Positions 31,907 through 43,900 of a stretch of 64,000 nt of DNA are shown piece after piece. The notes beneath the pieces were generated by a model that was given only the letters and a program-made list of their open reading frames with translations, searched no databases and had not been told where the DNA came from. Every line of letters begins with the position of its first letter. Positions within the stretch are counted from its first letter, which is position 1. The translations under genes were made by a program, and so were the position numbers. The stretch lies in assembly GCF_023856365.1 (NCBI RefSeq), contig NC_064544.1, forward strand, positions 21,862,399 to 21,926,398, in the 5' to 3' direction. Source of the DNA: Brienomyrus brachyistius. Taxonomy: Eukaryota > Chordata > Actinopteri > Osteoglossiformes > Mormyridae.

Positions 31907-32199
31907 ATATAGAGGAACTAGAGACTAAACATTGTACTGAGACAAAAAAATGTGTATTTCTAGGAGGTCAATCGTTTCATTCATTCAGCAATTATCTCTT
32001 CTGCCATTTGAATGGATGCTGACGTTTAATTATTAGAGCAGGGGTCAATTTAATCATAGACTCTCAGGCAGAGGACATTTCAGTTCTGTTAAGATTACTT
32101 GTTTGGGGACAGTAGTTACACCCAGTTTGAGATAAACACATAACATACCCAGTTATAGCACAATTAATCCCTTTAAATTAAGGTCTCCATATCCATGAT

Positions 32200-32556
32200 C
32201 CATCCATCCATCCATTTTCCAAACCACTTATCCTACTGGGTCGTGGGGGGTCCGGAGCCTATCCCGGAAGCAATGGGCACGAGGCAGGGAACAACCCAGG
32301 ATGGGGGGCCAGCCCATCGCAGGGCACACTCACACACCATTCACTCACACATGCACACCTATGGGCGATTTAGCGACTCCAATTAGCCTCAGCATGTTTT
32401 TGGACTGTGGGGGGAAACCGGAGTACCCGGAGGAAACCCCACGACGACATGGGGAGAACATGCCAACTCCACACACATGTGACCCAGGCGGAGACTCGAA
32501 CCCAGGTCCTAGAGGTGTGAGGCAACAGTGCTAACCACTGCACCACCATGCCGCCC
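32200..32556 (-). mobile_element. Full-length tRNA-derived SINE with 13-bp target duplication
   Basis: On the minus strand it begins GGGGCGGCATGGTGGTGCAG with the RNA-polymerase-III A box (TGGTGCAGTGG) and B box (GGTTCGAGTCT). It continues through the conserved body and ends in GGAT repeats. The perfect direct repeat CCATATCCATGAT lies at 32187-32199 and 32557-32569. The intact ends and duplication indicate a comparatively recent LINE-mediated insertion. It is the best reference copy in the window. Confidence 0.95.
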
Positions 32557-32569
32557 CCATATCCATGAT

Positions 32570-33084
32570 TCTAAATGTAAATTAATAAAGATGATGTTGA
32601 CAACGTAAATTGCTTAAATTTACAGGTGGTCATATATAACAATATATAAGCTCATTGTATAAAGCAATTGCTTGAAGTTCTTAATTCATGTAATTTAATA
32701 TCATCAGTTGTGCCAGAGTCAATTACAATTGTTTACGAGCTTCAGCTAAACTTCAGTGCTGTTTCGTGTTATTGAAGTTTTCTCAGATACTGATTGAACA
32801 GAATCCGGGACCGAGACTGGGTCGGAGGATGCTGAGGCTGACCTGGTTACACCATCACTTAGTAACATCATTATTATTAACATCATAACTGCATACTTAC
32901 ATCACATTGACTCTATGACATTGAATACAGAAACGGTCTGGTTTCTTTGACCTCTGCTTCCCAAATAAAGGCAGTTTACTGGAAAAGCAAGTTTGATTTT
33001 TAAGCTTGCAATCTCATAGCTTTTCTGACATTTACCCTCGCTTCTGAAAGTAGAGTAGAGTAGAGATTTATGGGGATATATTCT
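32570..33084. other. No gene seen
   Basis: AT-rich unique sequence. The 108-codon minus frame at 32902-33228 runs into a SINE relic and has no domain. Confidence 0.45.
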
Positions 33085-33245
33085 GGTTCGGGGTGGCATG
33101 GCGGTACGGTTCAAAGACATGCTGTTAAGTGATTTGGCAACACTAAAACTGCCCGCGGTGTGTGAGTATATGTGCCCTGCCACTGCATCCAGGGTGTTCC
33201 TGTGCATTCTGGGATAGGCTCCAGGCAAATGCCAGGCTTGATGGT
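33085..33245 (+). repeat. Internally deleted SINE relic
   Basis: It opens GGGGTGGCATGGCGGTACGG, the SINE head, and ends TTCTGGGATAGGCTCCAGGC. The middle between them is shortened. Confidence 0.6.
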
Positions 33246-33362
33246 CACAACCTATCTATAGTTCACTTATTGCAGTTGTGGGGTTTGCCTGCAGCATCTG
33301 ATATTAAATGTCCTCTATTGCATTTGCATATATAGCTGAACTTGGAGTTAGCTTGAAAATTT

Positions 33363-33812
33363 GGTAATACTTTACTTGAAGGTCTCACCTCTAATGCATT
33401 ATACTGTAGATACCTTCAAAATGCATTATAATGGTCGGTATAAGAGTTAATAAAGCATTACAGCATTTTCTACTGACAGTCATAAGGCCAGAGTTGGGTA
33501 ATTCGGGTCCAGAGAGTAAAAGTCTAGACCAAGATTTTTTTTCAAGCAACCAGTTGAACATAAAGATACACAGTCATAGAGTACTCAACTGCATGGTGGT
33601 TGAAACAAAATCCTGGTCTGGACTTTAACTCCCTGGACCTGAATTACCCAACTCTGCATATGCTATTATAGCATTGATTATAATATTTCATAAGCTCCAG
33701 TGAAGCTGTCATCTATTATGTACTATAGATACTTCCAGTATCCATTATAATGGTCGGTATAAGAATTAATAAGGCATTGCTGCATCTTCTACTGACTCGT
33801 AAGGCATTATTC
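33363..33812. mobile_element. Repeat family X, copy 2
   Basis: It begins GGTAATACTTTACTTGAAGG and shares TGCATTATAATGGTCGG and related words with copy 1 at 27865-28453. A hAT miniature element is inserted at 33489-33656. The right end is not preserved. Confidence 0.6.
33489..33656. mobile_element. hAT-type miniature element inside repeat X
   Basis: A 168-bp element with perfect ends CAGAGTTGGGTAATTC and GAATTACCCAACTCTG. Its interior matches the copy at 10462-10626 (CTAGACCAAGATTTT, CAGTTGAACATAAAGA). The flanking octamers CATAAGGC and CATATGCT both align to the same site in repeat X, so they are a decayed 8-bp duplication. Confidence 0.85.
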
Positions 33813-33839
33813 CAAAAACAGACATTTCCATTTCATCTT

Positions 33840-34340
33840 CTCAGCTCTGCATCTTAGTGATTTTCACAAGGGCCAAATCATTATGGTCATGTATGCAACA
33901 GGACTTGATGCTCTATTTGTCATGCCACATTACTCCTGTGATCATCATCAAAATTATTTGCCATTTTTTGGTTTGTACCAGATGTGATAACCTTTGTTCC
34001 CATCAAGCACTGATGACTCCTGACCACCCAAAACATCCTCTTGGCACTTTATGTTTTTTTCCCTACTCCGATCTCTCTCAGTAGGTACTCTCCATGACGG
34101 ACCATGACCACCCGGCAAACCTTGACATTTAGTAGATGTTCTGACCCAGCTGTTTGGCCTTGATGATCTAACCTTTCTCTAAATTACTTAGATCTTTCTC
34201 CCTGTCTATTTCTTCTGCATTCAACATGTCAGTTACGAGTATGGAATGTCCAAGACCTTGACCGTTTTTATGAGACAGTCAACATTATTCACTTCACATG
34301 GGGTGATCATATTCTTTTAGCTCATCGGTGTGTAGCTCAT
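33840..34340. mobile_element. Tc1-like relic, rearranged
   Basis: The right portion (about 34080-34340) holds minus-strand words of the same Tc1 family as 15956-16838: TGTTCTGACCCAGCTG, ATTATTCACTTCACATGG and the terminal CATCGGTGTGTA. The left portion (33853-33885) has TGATTTTCACAAGGGCCAAA, which reads in the opposite orientation. It is an inverted or composite relic. Confidence 0.5.
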
Positions 34341-34419
34341 CATCTTCCTAATTATGGTAGGCCATTTTTGCTCCACTGTTTAGGCCATTTTGGATGTTGT
34401 GGTAGCATAAAGATTATGG

Positions 34420-34600
34420 CTGACGCCATCCTGTGTGTGGACTTTGCATGTTCTCTTATGTAGGTTTCCTGGGAGTATATGTGTCTATATTCTATATGCT
34501 TGGCTGGCAGCCCAACCAGGGTGTTGCTGATCTTCCTGGCTGAGGCTCCAGGTTCATTGTGACTTTGTATTGGATAAGTGATTATGGAAGATGGATGCTG
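34420..34600 (+). repeat. Diverged SINE relic
   Basis: The words GTGTGTGGACTTTGCATGTT, CAGCCCAACCAGGGTG and TTGGATAAGTGATTATGGAA with a GATGGATG end follow the SINE order. The head is lost. Confidence 0.55.
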
Positions 34601-35050
34601 AGGAAAAGGACAATTGCTAAGCTAATACTGAGAACCTGATCTTCATTGATATGGGGATGTTTTGTATACATTAGCATTGACAAAGGGCTGTTTTAAATAT
34701 TTATAGATATTTTCATAACAAGGCCCCAAATGGAAGAGAACATGACGATATGTGAGTACAGAGGATGATAATCAAACAGGCTTAGCAACATGTTGCATCA
34801 CCTTACACATCCTTCTATTATCAAAAAAACCGCCACAGGAAAAATTATTTCTGCTACACTGGGTAACGATGAGCCTAAGAAGTGCAACACAGCTGGAGAG
34901 ATTCACATACAGCCCTTTGGAGGTGATTTGCAGTTCAAGAAAAGATGATTTATAGAACTTATTTAATGAATTAAAATATTTTATTTGCCAGATATCCTTT
35001 TACTGATAAGTTCCATTATCAAACAAAGAAAAAGTATGGAATGTATGGCA
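34601..35050. other. No gene seen
   Basis: AT-rich unique sequence. Confidence 0.45.
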
Positions 35051-35700
35051 CATCCATCCATCCATCCATCCATTTTCCAAACCGCTTATCCTACTGGGTC
35101 GCGGGAGGTCCGGAGCCTATCCCAGAAGCAATGGGCACGAGGCAGGGAACAACCCAGGATGGGGGGCCAGCCCATCACAGGGCACACTTATACACCATTC
35201 ACTCACACATGCACACCTATGGGCAATTTAGCAACTCCAATTAGCCTCAGCATGTTTTTGGACTGTGGGGGGAAACCGGAGTACCCGGAGGAAACCCCAC
35301 GACGACATGGGGAGAACATGCAAACTCCACACACATGTGACCCAGGCGGAGACTCGAACCCGGGTCCCAGAGGTGTGAGGGAACAGTGCTAACCACTGCA
35401 CCACCATTGTCACGGTGCGGCTCGCGATCGCCTGGTGAGCGGGCAGAGAGGCGAGCGAGCGGAAGCAGGCACACAGGCAAGGTTCGGGAAAACAGGGTTT
35501 ACTGGCAACAGGCACGGACTAACACTGGGTAACATCAATGACAGACACCCGGTGAGTGCACAACAGAGACCTAAATACAGGGAACTAATCAGAAAAGAAC
35601 GAGACACGACGGGGCACAATCAGAGAATCACACTTGGGTAATTAGGGGGCGTGGCACACACGAGGAGCGGACGGAGCGGGCGTCACAACCATGCCGCCCC
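35051..35700 (-). mobile_element. Full SINE interrupted by a solo LTR
   Basis: The minus-strand SINE occupies 35051-35407 and 35693-35700, closely matching the copy at 32200-32556. The LTR entered 13 bp from its 5' end and duplicated ACCAT. The SINE is therefore older than the LTR. I did not find a target duplication for the SINE. Confidence 0.93.
35408..35687 (-). mobile_element. Solo LTR nested in a SINE, ACCAT duplication
   Basis: A 280-bp unit from TGTCACGG to GCGTCACA, flanked by ACCAT at 35403-35407 and 35688-35692. Removing it and one ACCAT restores an uninterrupted SINE head, so its ends are certain. It is the closest relative of 2286-2563. Minus orientation follows from the family word GTGTGCCACGCCCCC near its start on that strand. 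It has a weak TATA-like TGTATTTAGG. Confidence 0.95.
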
Positions 35701-35701
35701 C

Positions 35702-35733
<32 letters not shown>
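35702..35733. repeat. (TAT)n microsatellite
   Basis: An ATT/TAT run immediately after the SINE end. Confidence 0.95.
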
Positions 35734-35990
35734 GAAAAAAACCCATTCTATGGCTATTTGTAAATTTTAATAGGAATAACTGCAATGGTGAAAAGAGAAA
35801 CCGCATTTTCATTCTATTCAAATCTATTATTAGTTTCAAATAAAAGCAACACAATTAATTTAACACATACAGCATTTGATGAGTATCACTATGTTCTGAA
35901 TTAAATTAACATCATTTGATGAGAAAAGAAGTAATAAATCAAGCAAGATATACTGAGAAGGTATGATGTACACAAATCAAAGGACAGCAA

Positions 35991-36201
35991 TGTAGCGCTG
36001 GACGGAGCGAGGCATCGCGAGGACGGCGCATGTAGACGAGGAGGTACGGAATCGCACAAGTTACTCTTTAATGTAGTCCTTAAAAGGACTGCAGCCCAGC
36101 ATGAATGACACGGAGAAAAAGAATGGCAGGGAAACATGGGGAAGTTACACTAAGAACAGCAAGGTACATCAACGGCGGGTAATTACACCATGGCTACGAC
36201 A
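35991..36201 (-). mobile_element. Possible small LTR-like unit
   Basis: A GC-rich island in AT-rich DNA beginning TGTAGCGCTGG and ending TGGCTACGACA, with a TTTTAAGGACTACATTAAAG core on the minus strand. It resembles a short LTR, but no 5-bp duplication or second copy was found. Confidence 0.3.
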
Positions 36202-36691
36202 CGTCAGGATCAGGCACATGCGACAACTGAATGGCTGCTGCAAATACTGCGATGATTTGAGGGCAATTTTGATGCCTTGGCAGACATAAAGTCACAGTTT
36301 ACATGAACATGAAAAACTTTTAAGGATTATTTTCTTTGACTGCCTAAGACTTTTAAGTGCTGGACATGTATCATTTTGAAAAAGGACAAATAACTGCAGT
36401 TAGATTCTTTGACTGGGATAGATGTTTAAAATGAATGGTTCTTCTAAAAAAAGAAGATAAAAACACATAAATGGATGCAGAGGGAACTTGGTGGTGGAGG
36501 GGGGTCCTTCTCCTTGACCATGTGCAGAACAATCATGTTTCCTGAACAAAACATCTGTGTAGAGCTGGGTTTTATAGACAGTTATTTGACGTGGTCAGCA
36601 ATCAGCAATACTGGCCTGTGTAGTGGCCCCAGACAGAGAGTTTACTTTGTTGACCAACCTGGGATTTTGTAAGAATCTGGCTCAACAAAGC
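36202..36691. other. No gene seen
   Basis: AT-rich unique sequence. A 65-codon frame at 36475-36672 has no domain. Confidence 0.45.
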
Positions 36692-36693
36692 TA

Positions 36694-36842
36694 CAGTACA
36701 ACCCAGACTACAAGCATATCTATGTTTTCTTTGCTACATAAATGTCTTGCATTGTGTCGTTTTTTTTTCTGACTTACCTACAAATCTGACTTAAAGGCAG
36801 ACTTAGCCAGTGGATCTTGTTCCATAACTTGGGGACTGCCTG
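36694..36842. mobile_element. pogo/Tigger-like miniature element
   Basis: A 149-bp unit bounded by TA at 36692-36693 and 36843-36844. The left end is CAGTACAACCCAGAC, and the right end is GTCTGCC-like, ending ACTTGGGGACTGCCTG. The interior has GACTTACCTACAAATCTGAC. The inverted repeat is diverged. Confidence 0.5.
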
Positions 36843-37059
36843 TATTAAAGGAGTGATTTTGTTTGTTATTTTTCATAGCAGAAGTTTCATTAATTGAAAA
36901 CAACTGAAATATGTATTTGTGTGCCTCATATTCCCTCCTGTTGCTACCTAAATAGTCTGTGATTTTTAACTTCTCATATTATTGCATTTTTATTTATTTT
37001 TTATTTTTGGCTACACTCAGGAGGGCATATGTGCATCATGATCAGACTGAAACCAGAAG

Positions 37060-37400
37060 ACTGAAAAATTCATTTCAAAGGGAATTCAGCTGAAAAAAAG
37101 GGATGGGCTTTGGGAATTTATGTTTAAAACGCTTCATCAATATAGCTCCTAATATCCAGAAGGAAAAAAAAGTCTGATTAAACAAGCAAATCCCGTGAGA
37201 ATCCCAATTTGCCCAATGGGCCAGCACTACAAAACAATCTCTCTCAATGCGCCGCTCCTCTCTGGCGAATTAAAAACATCAAACACGGTGTCAAGTCAGC
37301 ATTCGCAGAGGCGTGGAGGGAAATGGAAGCGCCGAGATAAATTGCGGTGTGTTAAAAATCGATATGATGGGAGACCAACAAAAGTACAATTGAACAGGAA
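37060..37400. promoter_or_regulatory. Candidate conserved non-coding block
   Basis: Unique, balanced-composition sequence without repeat signatures, rich in words such as GGCGAATTAAAAAC, CGCCGAGATAAATTGC and AAAATCGATATGATGG. A weak pattern call; no conservation test was possible. The 69-codon frame at 37195-37404 is not supported as a gene. Confidence 0.2.
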
Positions 37401-40400
37401 GTAGTGAAAAGGGTAGAATTCGGTGGCATAAACAATAACAGGTTACCACTCTGAAATCAACTTACTTTACCGAGGAGAAAATTAGAGCTTTATTGTTCCA
37501 TTACGAAGTATGAACGCGGAGAGGAGGCAATGGGAACTTGAAGTAGTTTTCAAGGAACAGCATTGACCAGGGAAAGGAGGTAGTAACTCAGCACACCAAG
37601 TTTTAAAATAAATATTTGGAACTGAAATGTATGTGAAAATAATATGTATGAGGAGATAATGTGTCCTGAGTATTATGGATAAAGTTAAAGTGATTTCCTC
37701 CATCTCTGACCTCTTTATTGATGTCCCACAGCTTTCCGTGACAGATGATTTATTACTTCCCTTTGGGTTCCTGCCTCCTTGTCATGGAAGCTCTCTATGC
37801 CTGGGGTGTCCTGCTGGAGCTGTTAACACCCAAGAGCTCTGAGGGAAGCATGCAGCTTCTAGCTCTGCTGACTGTCCTCTCACACCATCAGCAATCCGTC
37901 CATCAGTCCATACAATTGGCCACTTATCCTGCTCAGGGTTATTGCAAGTCACGTTTGAAAAAAAAAAAACAATATTTCTGTACTTATTTCCAATGAAATC
38001 ATTCCTGCCTGTGAGTCTCTTGTACACCTGCTATCCCAATTGTCACAAAACTGAAACAGAGAGATCCCCTTTAAAAAAATTCATCCACTCTCAAATTGTA
38101 GTGCTGACTTATATATTTTCTTGAATAAAATCCTGCAACTGTCAACTGAAAATAACTACAATAGAATTAATTTCTAGCATTCAGGTATTTTTGTTTACAT
38201 TCAGCAAAACCAGAGGCTACATTCATTAGCTCCTATGACCACAATCAGACATGTGCTAAGAATACAGAAGTAAATACATCAGGCTTGGTTTCATGGCAGT
38301 GACTGTGAAGAGCATTCGGCTAGCAGTGGCTGATTAATTGTGTGTTAAGCATCTCTGCATTTCAGTGGATTAACCTACAGAAAAGCAATGGCAGCATATA
38401 TTTTTAGTCCATTTCTCTCTTTCAGTAAAAGGGATTTTCCCATTTCTTCCGCTTGGTCTTGTTCATGACACTGGAGCTGGCTGTGGTTAGATAATTGGCA
38501 GGAGGCACAAGCAGGTGTTGTAAAAAATATATAAAACTAACATCAACTACAAAAAGCAGTACAAGTCTGCATGTAACAAGGATCTGGTGTGCGTGGCGTA
38601 TAGCCCTGCTAAAGCTGCCCTTTGTCTAGCTGGTGCATTTTATTTTTGAATTTCTCAACAAAGTACAAAAAATACAATAAACAAATAGATGTACTTCGAT
38701 CAATATTCAGCACAGCCTGTTCTTTGTGTCTTTCTGCTCGCGGTCAAACTCTTTTTTTTTTTTTTCTTTTGTTCTGGAATAGAAACAGAGTTGCTCTCGC
38801 AGCCTTCATTTGCCTGAACCTGAATCATTTCACCCTTCGCTTGGAATGTGTACTGGCAGCTCGAATGGAGCGAGGCGCTTCTGAAGACGCCCTCCGTCCA
38901 TCTCATTTGAATCTAACTGACAGGACTTTATAAAGTCCCTCTCCGCACTAACAGGATTGTAAACCTTATAGACTGCCGTTACAGTAAGTTCCATTCATTG
39001 TGTATAACGAAAAGGAACAAAAGGGAATCAAAAGACAATGGAAAGGCCCCATATGTAATGAGAAACACCTTTATGAATGGCACATGGTGCGGCATTCTTT
39101 TTGTTTAGCTATCCAAAATCCACATTGTCAACTAGAAAAAAAAATCTAAAGCAGAATGACATAAAAACATGCTTTTTATGGGCATGGCTGGTATTAATTG
39201 TGCTGATTTCTATCTTCTTCACATGGCCTACGTTGAATGTGTGACTGGAAGTGAACCTGAGAAAGCTCACTCTTCCAGGTCTCTCAGCATGCAATATCCA
39301 CACTCCATTTTTCATTGTCGTAGCTGCTGATTTCCATTTATACTTGCTGTTCGAAGAGTTTAGTGTTTTTGTTATTGTTGTTGAGGTTCCGAGTTGAGAA
39401 TTCTGTTTCATACACAGTGCGTTGTTTGAGGAAATTACTTTGTTGTCTGTCCGCAGATACATACAAGCACATGTTCAACCATTAAACTGTCTGTTAGAAT
39501 TATGTACTCGTCAACATCTTCTTTTTGTCTTTTGTAACACATCCGGATAACCGCATATCTCCACGATCCATTTAATGTAGCAATAAATCTGATTTGTTCT
39601 GCCTCAAGGAGACGGTAGTGGGACCACAGACAGAGAAAAACAAGCAGATTAGAAGAAAGAAAAGGCATTTAATTCAACAAGAATTGTGGAATTCACTTTT
39701 ATTATTGAGAAGTATTTCTCTAAAGTGATAGATCGTACAAGATGACATCGTGTACTGATTATGTCAGGAGCTGTTCTATATGTGCACATACCAGATGCTT
39801 CCATTGACCATCCGAGGCCCTGATCTCTACAATTTCAACATAATGAGATACCAGCATGATCAAGTCACGTGTTTCTCTCTTCTTTGTCTGCTGAGTGGCT
39901 GTAGCTCTAAGGTACTTGTGATAAAAATTGGCGACGATTGTAATGCGCTGATACATCATTTTATAGTTACTATCCTACTCTCAGAAAAGTAGTGTCAGAA
40001 ATGTTTGCTTGGTTGTTTGAGAATGTGAAATTATTTTATTTTCATAATCAAATTATTAAATATTTAGGAAGGAAGGTCGGAGTAAATTTGCATAGCTTTG
40101 TCCTCTAACATAAAGACAAGGTTAATACTCATCCATATTCCAACTGCTTATTCTGAGCAAATTCACTTAAAAAGTAAGTAGTTTCTTCCCATCCTGCTCC
40201 TACAAGTACATCTATCAGAAGAGTGTTTATAATTTCAGGTACCTGAAAAGCATCCCAAAGATTTAACAGACAATTTCAGTTTCCGAATACATTTGTATTG
40301 ATGTATTCAGTTTAAATTACATCACTGTATTTGTTTGGTTTATTATAATCACAGTTAGTAGATTACTCAGAGTTGCATTTTAAGCTATTAAAAAGATAAT

Positions 40401-41691
40401 TATATTATCTTTCAGTAATTGTAAGTGTTATAATCTATTAAACATGAGCTACAGTATTATAAATATATTTAAGTGAAATAAATTTCAGTTTTCAAATAAG
40501 TGACACTTATCTGCATAATTAGTAATACAGCAGGTAAGTGTAATCTATCAAGACTTAAGTTATTCAGAGGAAGACTGGAACTATTGTTCAGTGGATTCCA
40601 GTGCTAAAATCAAGCACACATTTCACTGGATTGATGGTTCATTGATGGAAAATGGGGAAGCTGGTCAAGCCTGAGCTGTAATTTGCTGAATTCTTGTGTT
40701 ATTATTACTGTCTTTTTATTAATAATTAGTGAGGTTACTCTAACAAACTTCACACGTTTAACTGAAATGGTCAGGAGGACATGGGTAGCTTCTTATGCAG
40801 ATCTTGTTGGTGTATCTTGCATGCATGTTTGCTATCTCTGAACACATGCTGCTGGATTTACATGGCACCACTCTTTTCTGGATTCAGCAGTTATTTAATG
40901 ACAGACTTGAAAAAGAGTAATTTCACTTCCCACGTGCCACACATTTCAAATGCTACAAAAGTATTCATGTTCTCCTTATATATTACAATGCAGTGATTGT
41001 TACACATTCATTAGGGAATACTTTTATGCAAGCACATGCCTTCAAGTGCCTTAAGTTGATTGTTTACTGTCCTTGAAGGCACAGTTAACTGTTAGTAATG
41101 TTTAAAGCTGGTGATTGAGGACATCTACCTGTAAGTTCATCACAGTGCTGGTGTCCTCCTGGTGAGCTGTGAGACTGTATGTTCCTGCCTCATGTCTATT
41201 CCCGTCAAGGTTCCATCCCCTTATTCGGTCAAAAGTCTGCTAATGATTCTCTAGGGAGGCAGACGATTACACCTCGATAGGAAGGTGACCCGGGTTAGGA
41301 CCCCTTTCAGGGAAAATATAGCAGTGGAAAATCACATAGTGTGGTTCCATTGCTTTTCATCGCTTTTAGTTAGAGCGGACAATGAGCCCAGAGAAGGGTT
41401 TAAGGAAATATGGAGGTGGCTGCCTCTATGATGTTCCCAAGGGGACTGGTGCTGTGTCCAATATCACACTGGGAAGGACAGCCCCTCTAATTTAATTAAC
41501 ATTAATAAGAACGTTAATGAGAAGAACATGCATCTGATTAGACCTGTCACCTTATTTGCTTATATTTGCATGCTAATTAAAGAGTAAGGCTGGTATCGCA
41601 TTATGTTATCAATAAGTTATGTACATCATAATTGTTTAGGTGAAACAGTTGTTTCTAAATTCACTTGGCATAATTGTATGTCAGTGGTTCT
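37401..41691. other. No gene seen; long unique stretch with minor SINE relics
   Basis: Small minus-strand SINE tails may be present near 37890-37945 (CCACTTATCCTGCTCAGGG) and 40130-40165 (CATATTCCAACTGCTTATTC). The 103- and 117-codon frames at 38622-38933 and 39109-39462 show no domain. No transposon with clear ends was found. Confidence 0.4.
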
Positions 41692-41848
41692 CAAACTCGG
41701 TCCTCGGGCCCCACTGCCCTGCGTGTTTTCCAGCTATCCCTGCCCCACACACTGCTAATTACCTGGATCAGGTGTGTTTAGTCAATCAGAAGCTGAAAGA
41801 CAGCTGGAACTTGTGTGTGGGGCAGGGATGTTATAGCAGGGCAGAGAT
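41692..41848 (+). mobile_element. hAT-like non-autonomous fragment
   Basis: The left end CAGTGGTTCTCAAACTCGGT and the interior ACCTGGATCAGGTGTGTTTA are typical of a common fish hAT-derived repeat. Inverted GTGTGGGGCAGGGAT/ATCCCTGCCCCACAC words surround the centre. The right terminus is lost. Confidence 0.55.
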
Positions 41849-42257
41849 TTAAATGTATAAAACTGCATTAAGGATTCTTAAAAATGGGTGCTATATGCTT
41901 TTATTTTTAAAGGCAAATGGTTCTTTTTAAGTAGAAACTGAAGTTTGACAGCTGACCTGTTTTGATGCATTTAGTTTTATATGCACTCTTTTTAATGAGA
42001 GGACATTAGCACCACATACAGTCACACCGACGTCAGACCCATTGCATGTAGCTCTGCTTGTCCAGCCATTAATTCGGCTGGACATTCAGTGAAACAAGAT
42101 GCCCTCTAAAAGCTGCAAGAGGAAGGTCTCTCCTAGAATGCGAACCAACATCCTTTTGGTGAAAAGTTCATCTCTTCAGTAACTAGGGTAGCTTCTGCAT
42201 ATTAGATGTGCCCTTCTTTAAAACTAGTCAAAAATAAAGCCAGAACCAAATAAAATT

Positions 42258-42400
42258 ACACCCATCCATCTATTTTTCCATGTCTCCTTTTCCAGTGCAG
42301 GATCACATTAAACCCAGAGCTTATCCCAAGAGTAAAAGAACAAATGGCAAGATATATCCTGGATGGAATGTTAGTATATTACAGGACAGACTCAATAACA
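42258..42400 (-). repeat. Diverged SINE 3' part
   Basis: The order CCCATCCATCTATTTTTCCA, AGTGCAGGATCACA, AGCTTATCCCAAGAG, ATCCTGGATGGAATG and TTACAGGACA follows the SINE's 3' half on the minus strand. Confidence 0.6.
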
Positions 42401-43585
42401 CACTAACTACACATTGTAATTTCTACACAATATTAAAACAATTATTTCACTTTTCTATAACTGATTCGTAGCAAATTGTTGGGAATTTAAATAAAATTTT
42501 TCGTATCGCTGGGAATGATGAAAGCTTACTGCAGGAAGAACTAGGAGAATTAGCAGATCTCAAATAAGCAAGGAAAAGCTCTTAAGTTTTCAGAGAGATA
42601 ATTTGAAACCAATCCAATATTTCATAGTTAGGGATTCTCTCTTATTCCATCTCAGGCTGAGTAATAATGCTGTGTGATGTGGGGTTGACCCCAATCACTG
42701 ACTGGCAAACAAAGACAGATTAGCTTCCCTGTATTAACAATATAATATCGAAATAGCACAGACCTCATTATTATAACATTATGAATAAGCATGCTTCCCA
42801 ACCAGCTTATACTCTCTTGAACGTTTTCACCAGGCAGGAATTTTAATGAATGTCATTGAACAGAAATTCTGTCAACGCGCGCATTGCGGGTCTTTGTTGT
42901 CCTTCATATACATATATATTTCAGTCCATGTTACATTTGGACGAGGCTGTTACAGGACAGCTTACTATAAAGTGCGTAAAAAACCACAGTAACATTTCAG
43001 TAAGCGTAAATGCCAGCATATCAACTGCAAAAAGCATTGTTGTGCTGCCTTTTATTAAAGCTATGGAAGATCCTTCAGGAGCTGAAAGTTGCTGCCCTTT
43101 AGTGGATGAGAGGACTCCTGATGAGCAAACAGTATTTATTATTTTTTGAATTCCCGAGACTTGAAGTTGAATTTCTGATTCATCTGAATGCATGGCATCA
43201 ACAAAAAATAGCTGTCACTGTGCTGCTTATTCAATCGGAAATTCTTATTAAAGTTACAGGAAGCTTCTTTTAGGTGCTTAGTGATCTGCATATTAAAGTT
43301 AGGAGATCTCTTGGTTGAGCCCACAGATGCCACCAGGACTAATGTTTGATCATCCAAACAGCTAAGATGCTAGACTCAAAAAACAAGCAGGCACAGGGGC
43401 CAGAGTGTGGACAGAAGGCACAGAAATACACATAAATACAAAATGTATTTGTCCCTTTTATTGAACCTGTAACCTCTTCAAAACTTTGGATGCGCACTGA
43501 TACCAAAAAGGTGTTGCTCTCTAGTGGGCAGGAGGATAAATAACGGTTAATCTGTATTTATACTTGCATTGTTTCACTTAAACTT
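42401..43585. other. No convincing gene
   Basis: A 99-codon plus frame at 42850-43149 is not recognisable and overlaps a 90-codon minus frame. A weak CTCF-like word lies at 43513-43530 (GCTCTCTAGTGGGCA). Confidence 0.35.
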
Positions 43586-43900
43586 GGATTTTTGTGTGTT
43601 CCAACGTGGTGTGCTTGCGTGTTAATGTGTGCCCTGGGTTGGTGGGGTGGGGGCACTGCCTAGTGCCTTTTTAGATATACTGCAGGCTCACTGTGACCCT
43701 TTAATGTAGTGTTTTCCAATCTTTGGTGAGCCACAGACAGTCCACGTTTTACTGAGAGCTGGGAGGGAGCAAATTTGTGGACTGTCTGGCAGGGCGCTAG
43801 AAGGAGGCAAAAACATGGACCGGCTGTGGTTCCCTGAGGACCGGATTGGGAAACACAGCTGTACCAGATAAGCAGTTCTGGAAACTGGATGGAAGGATGT
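43586..43900 (+). repeat. SINE relic split by an inverted-repeat element
   Basis: SINE words (GTGCCCTGGGTTGGTGGGG, CAGGCTCACTGTGACCCT) stop at about 43703 and resume with TACCAGATAAGCAGTTCTGG and a GGATGGAAGG tail to about 43897. The break holds the element at 43709-43852. Confidence 0.6.
43709..43852. mobile_element. Small inverted-repeat element nested in a SINE relic
   Basis: Ends TAGTGTTTTCCAATC and GATTGGGAAACACAG are complementary. Inner words CAGACAGTCCAC and GTGGACTGTCTG form a second inverted pair. The octamers on either side, CTTTAATG and CTGTACCA, match only half way. Confidence 0.6.

Noticed and set aside
32200..32530. Short frames (HPSIHFPNHLSYWV and similar) shared with 35041 as conserved peptides
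   Set aside because: Both are readings of the same SINE, a non-coding RNA-derived repeat.
42850..43149. A 99-codon frame with a plausible start
   Set aside because: No family resemblance, opposed by an equally long minus frame, no splice context.
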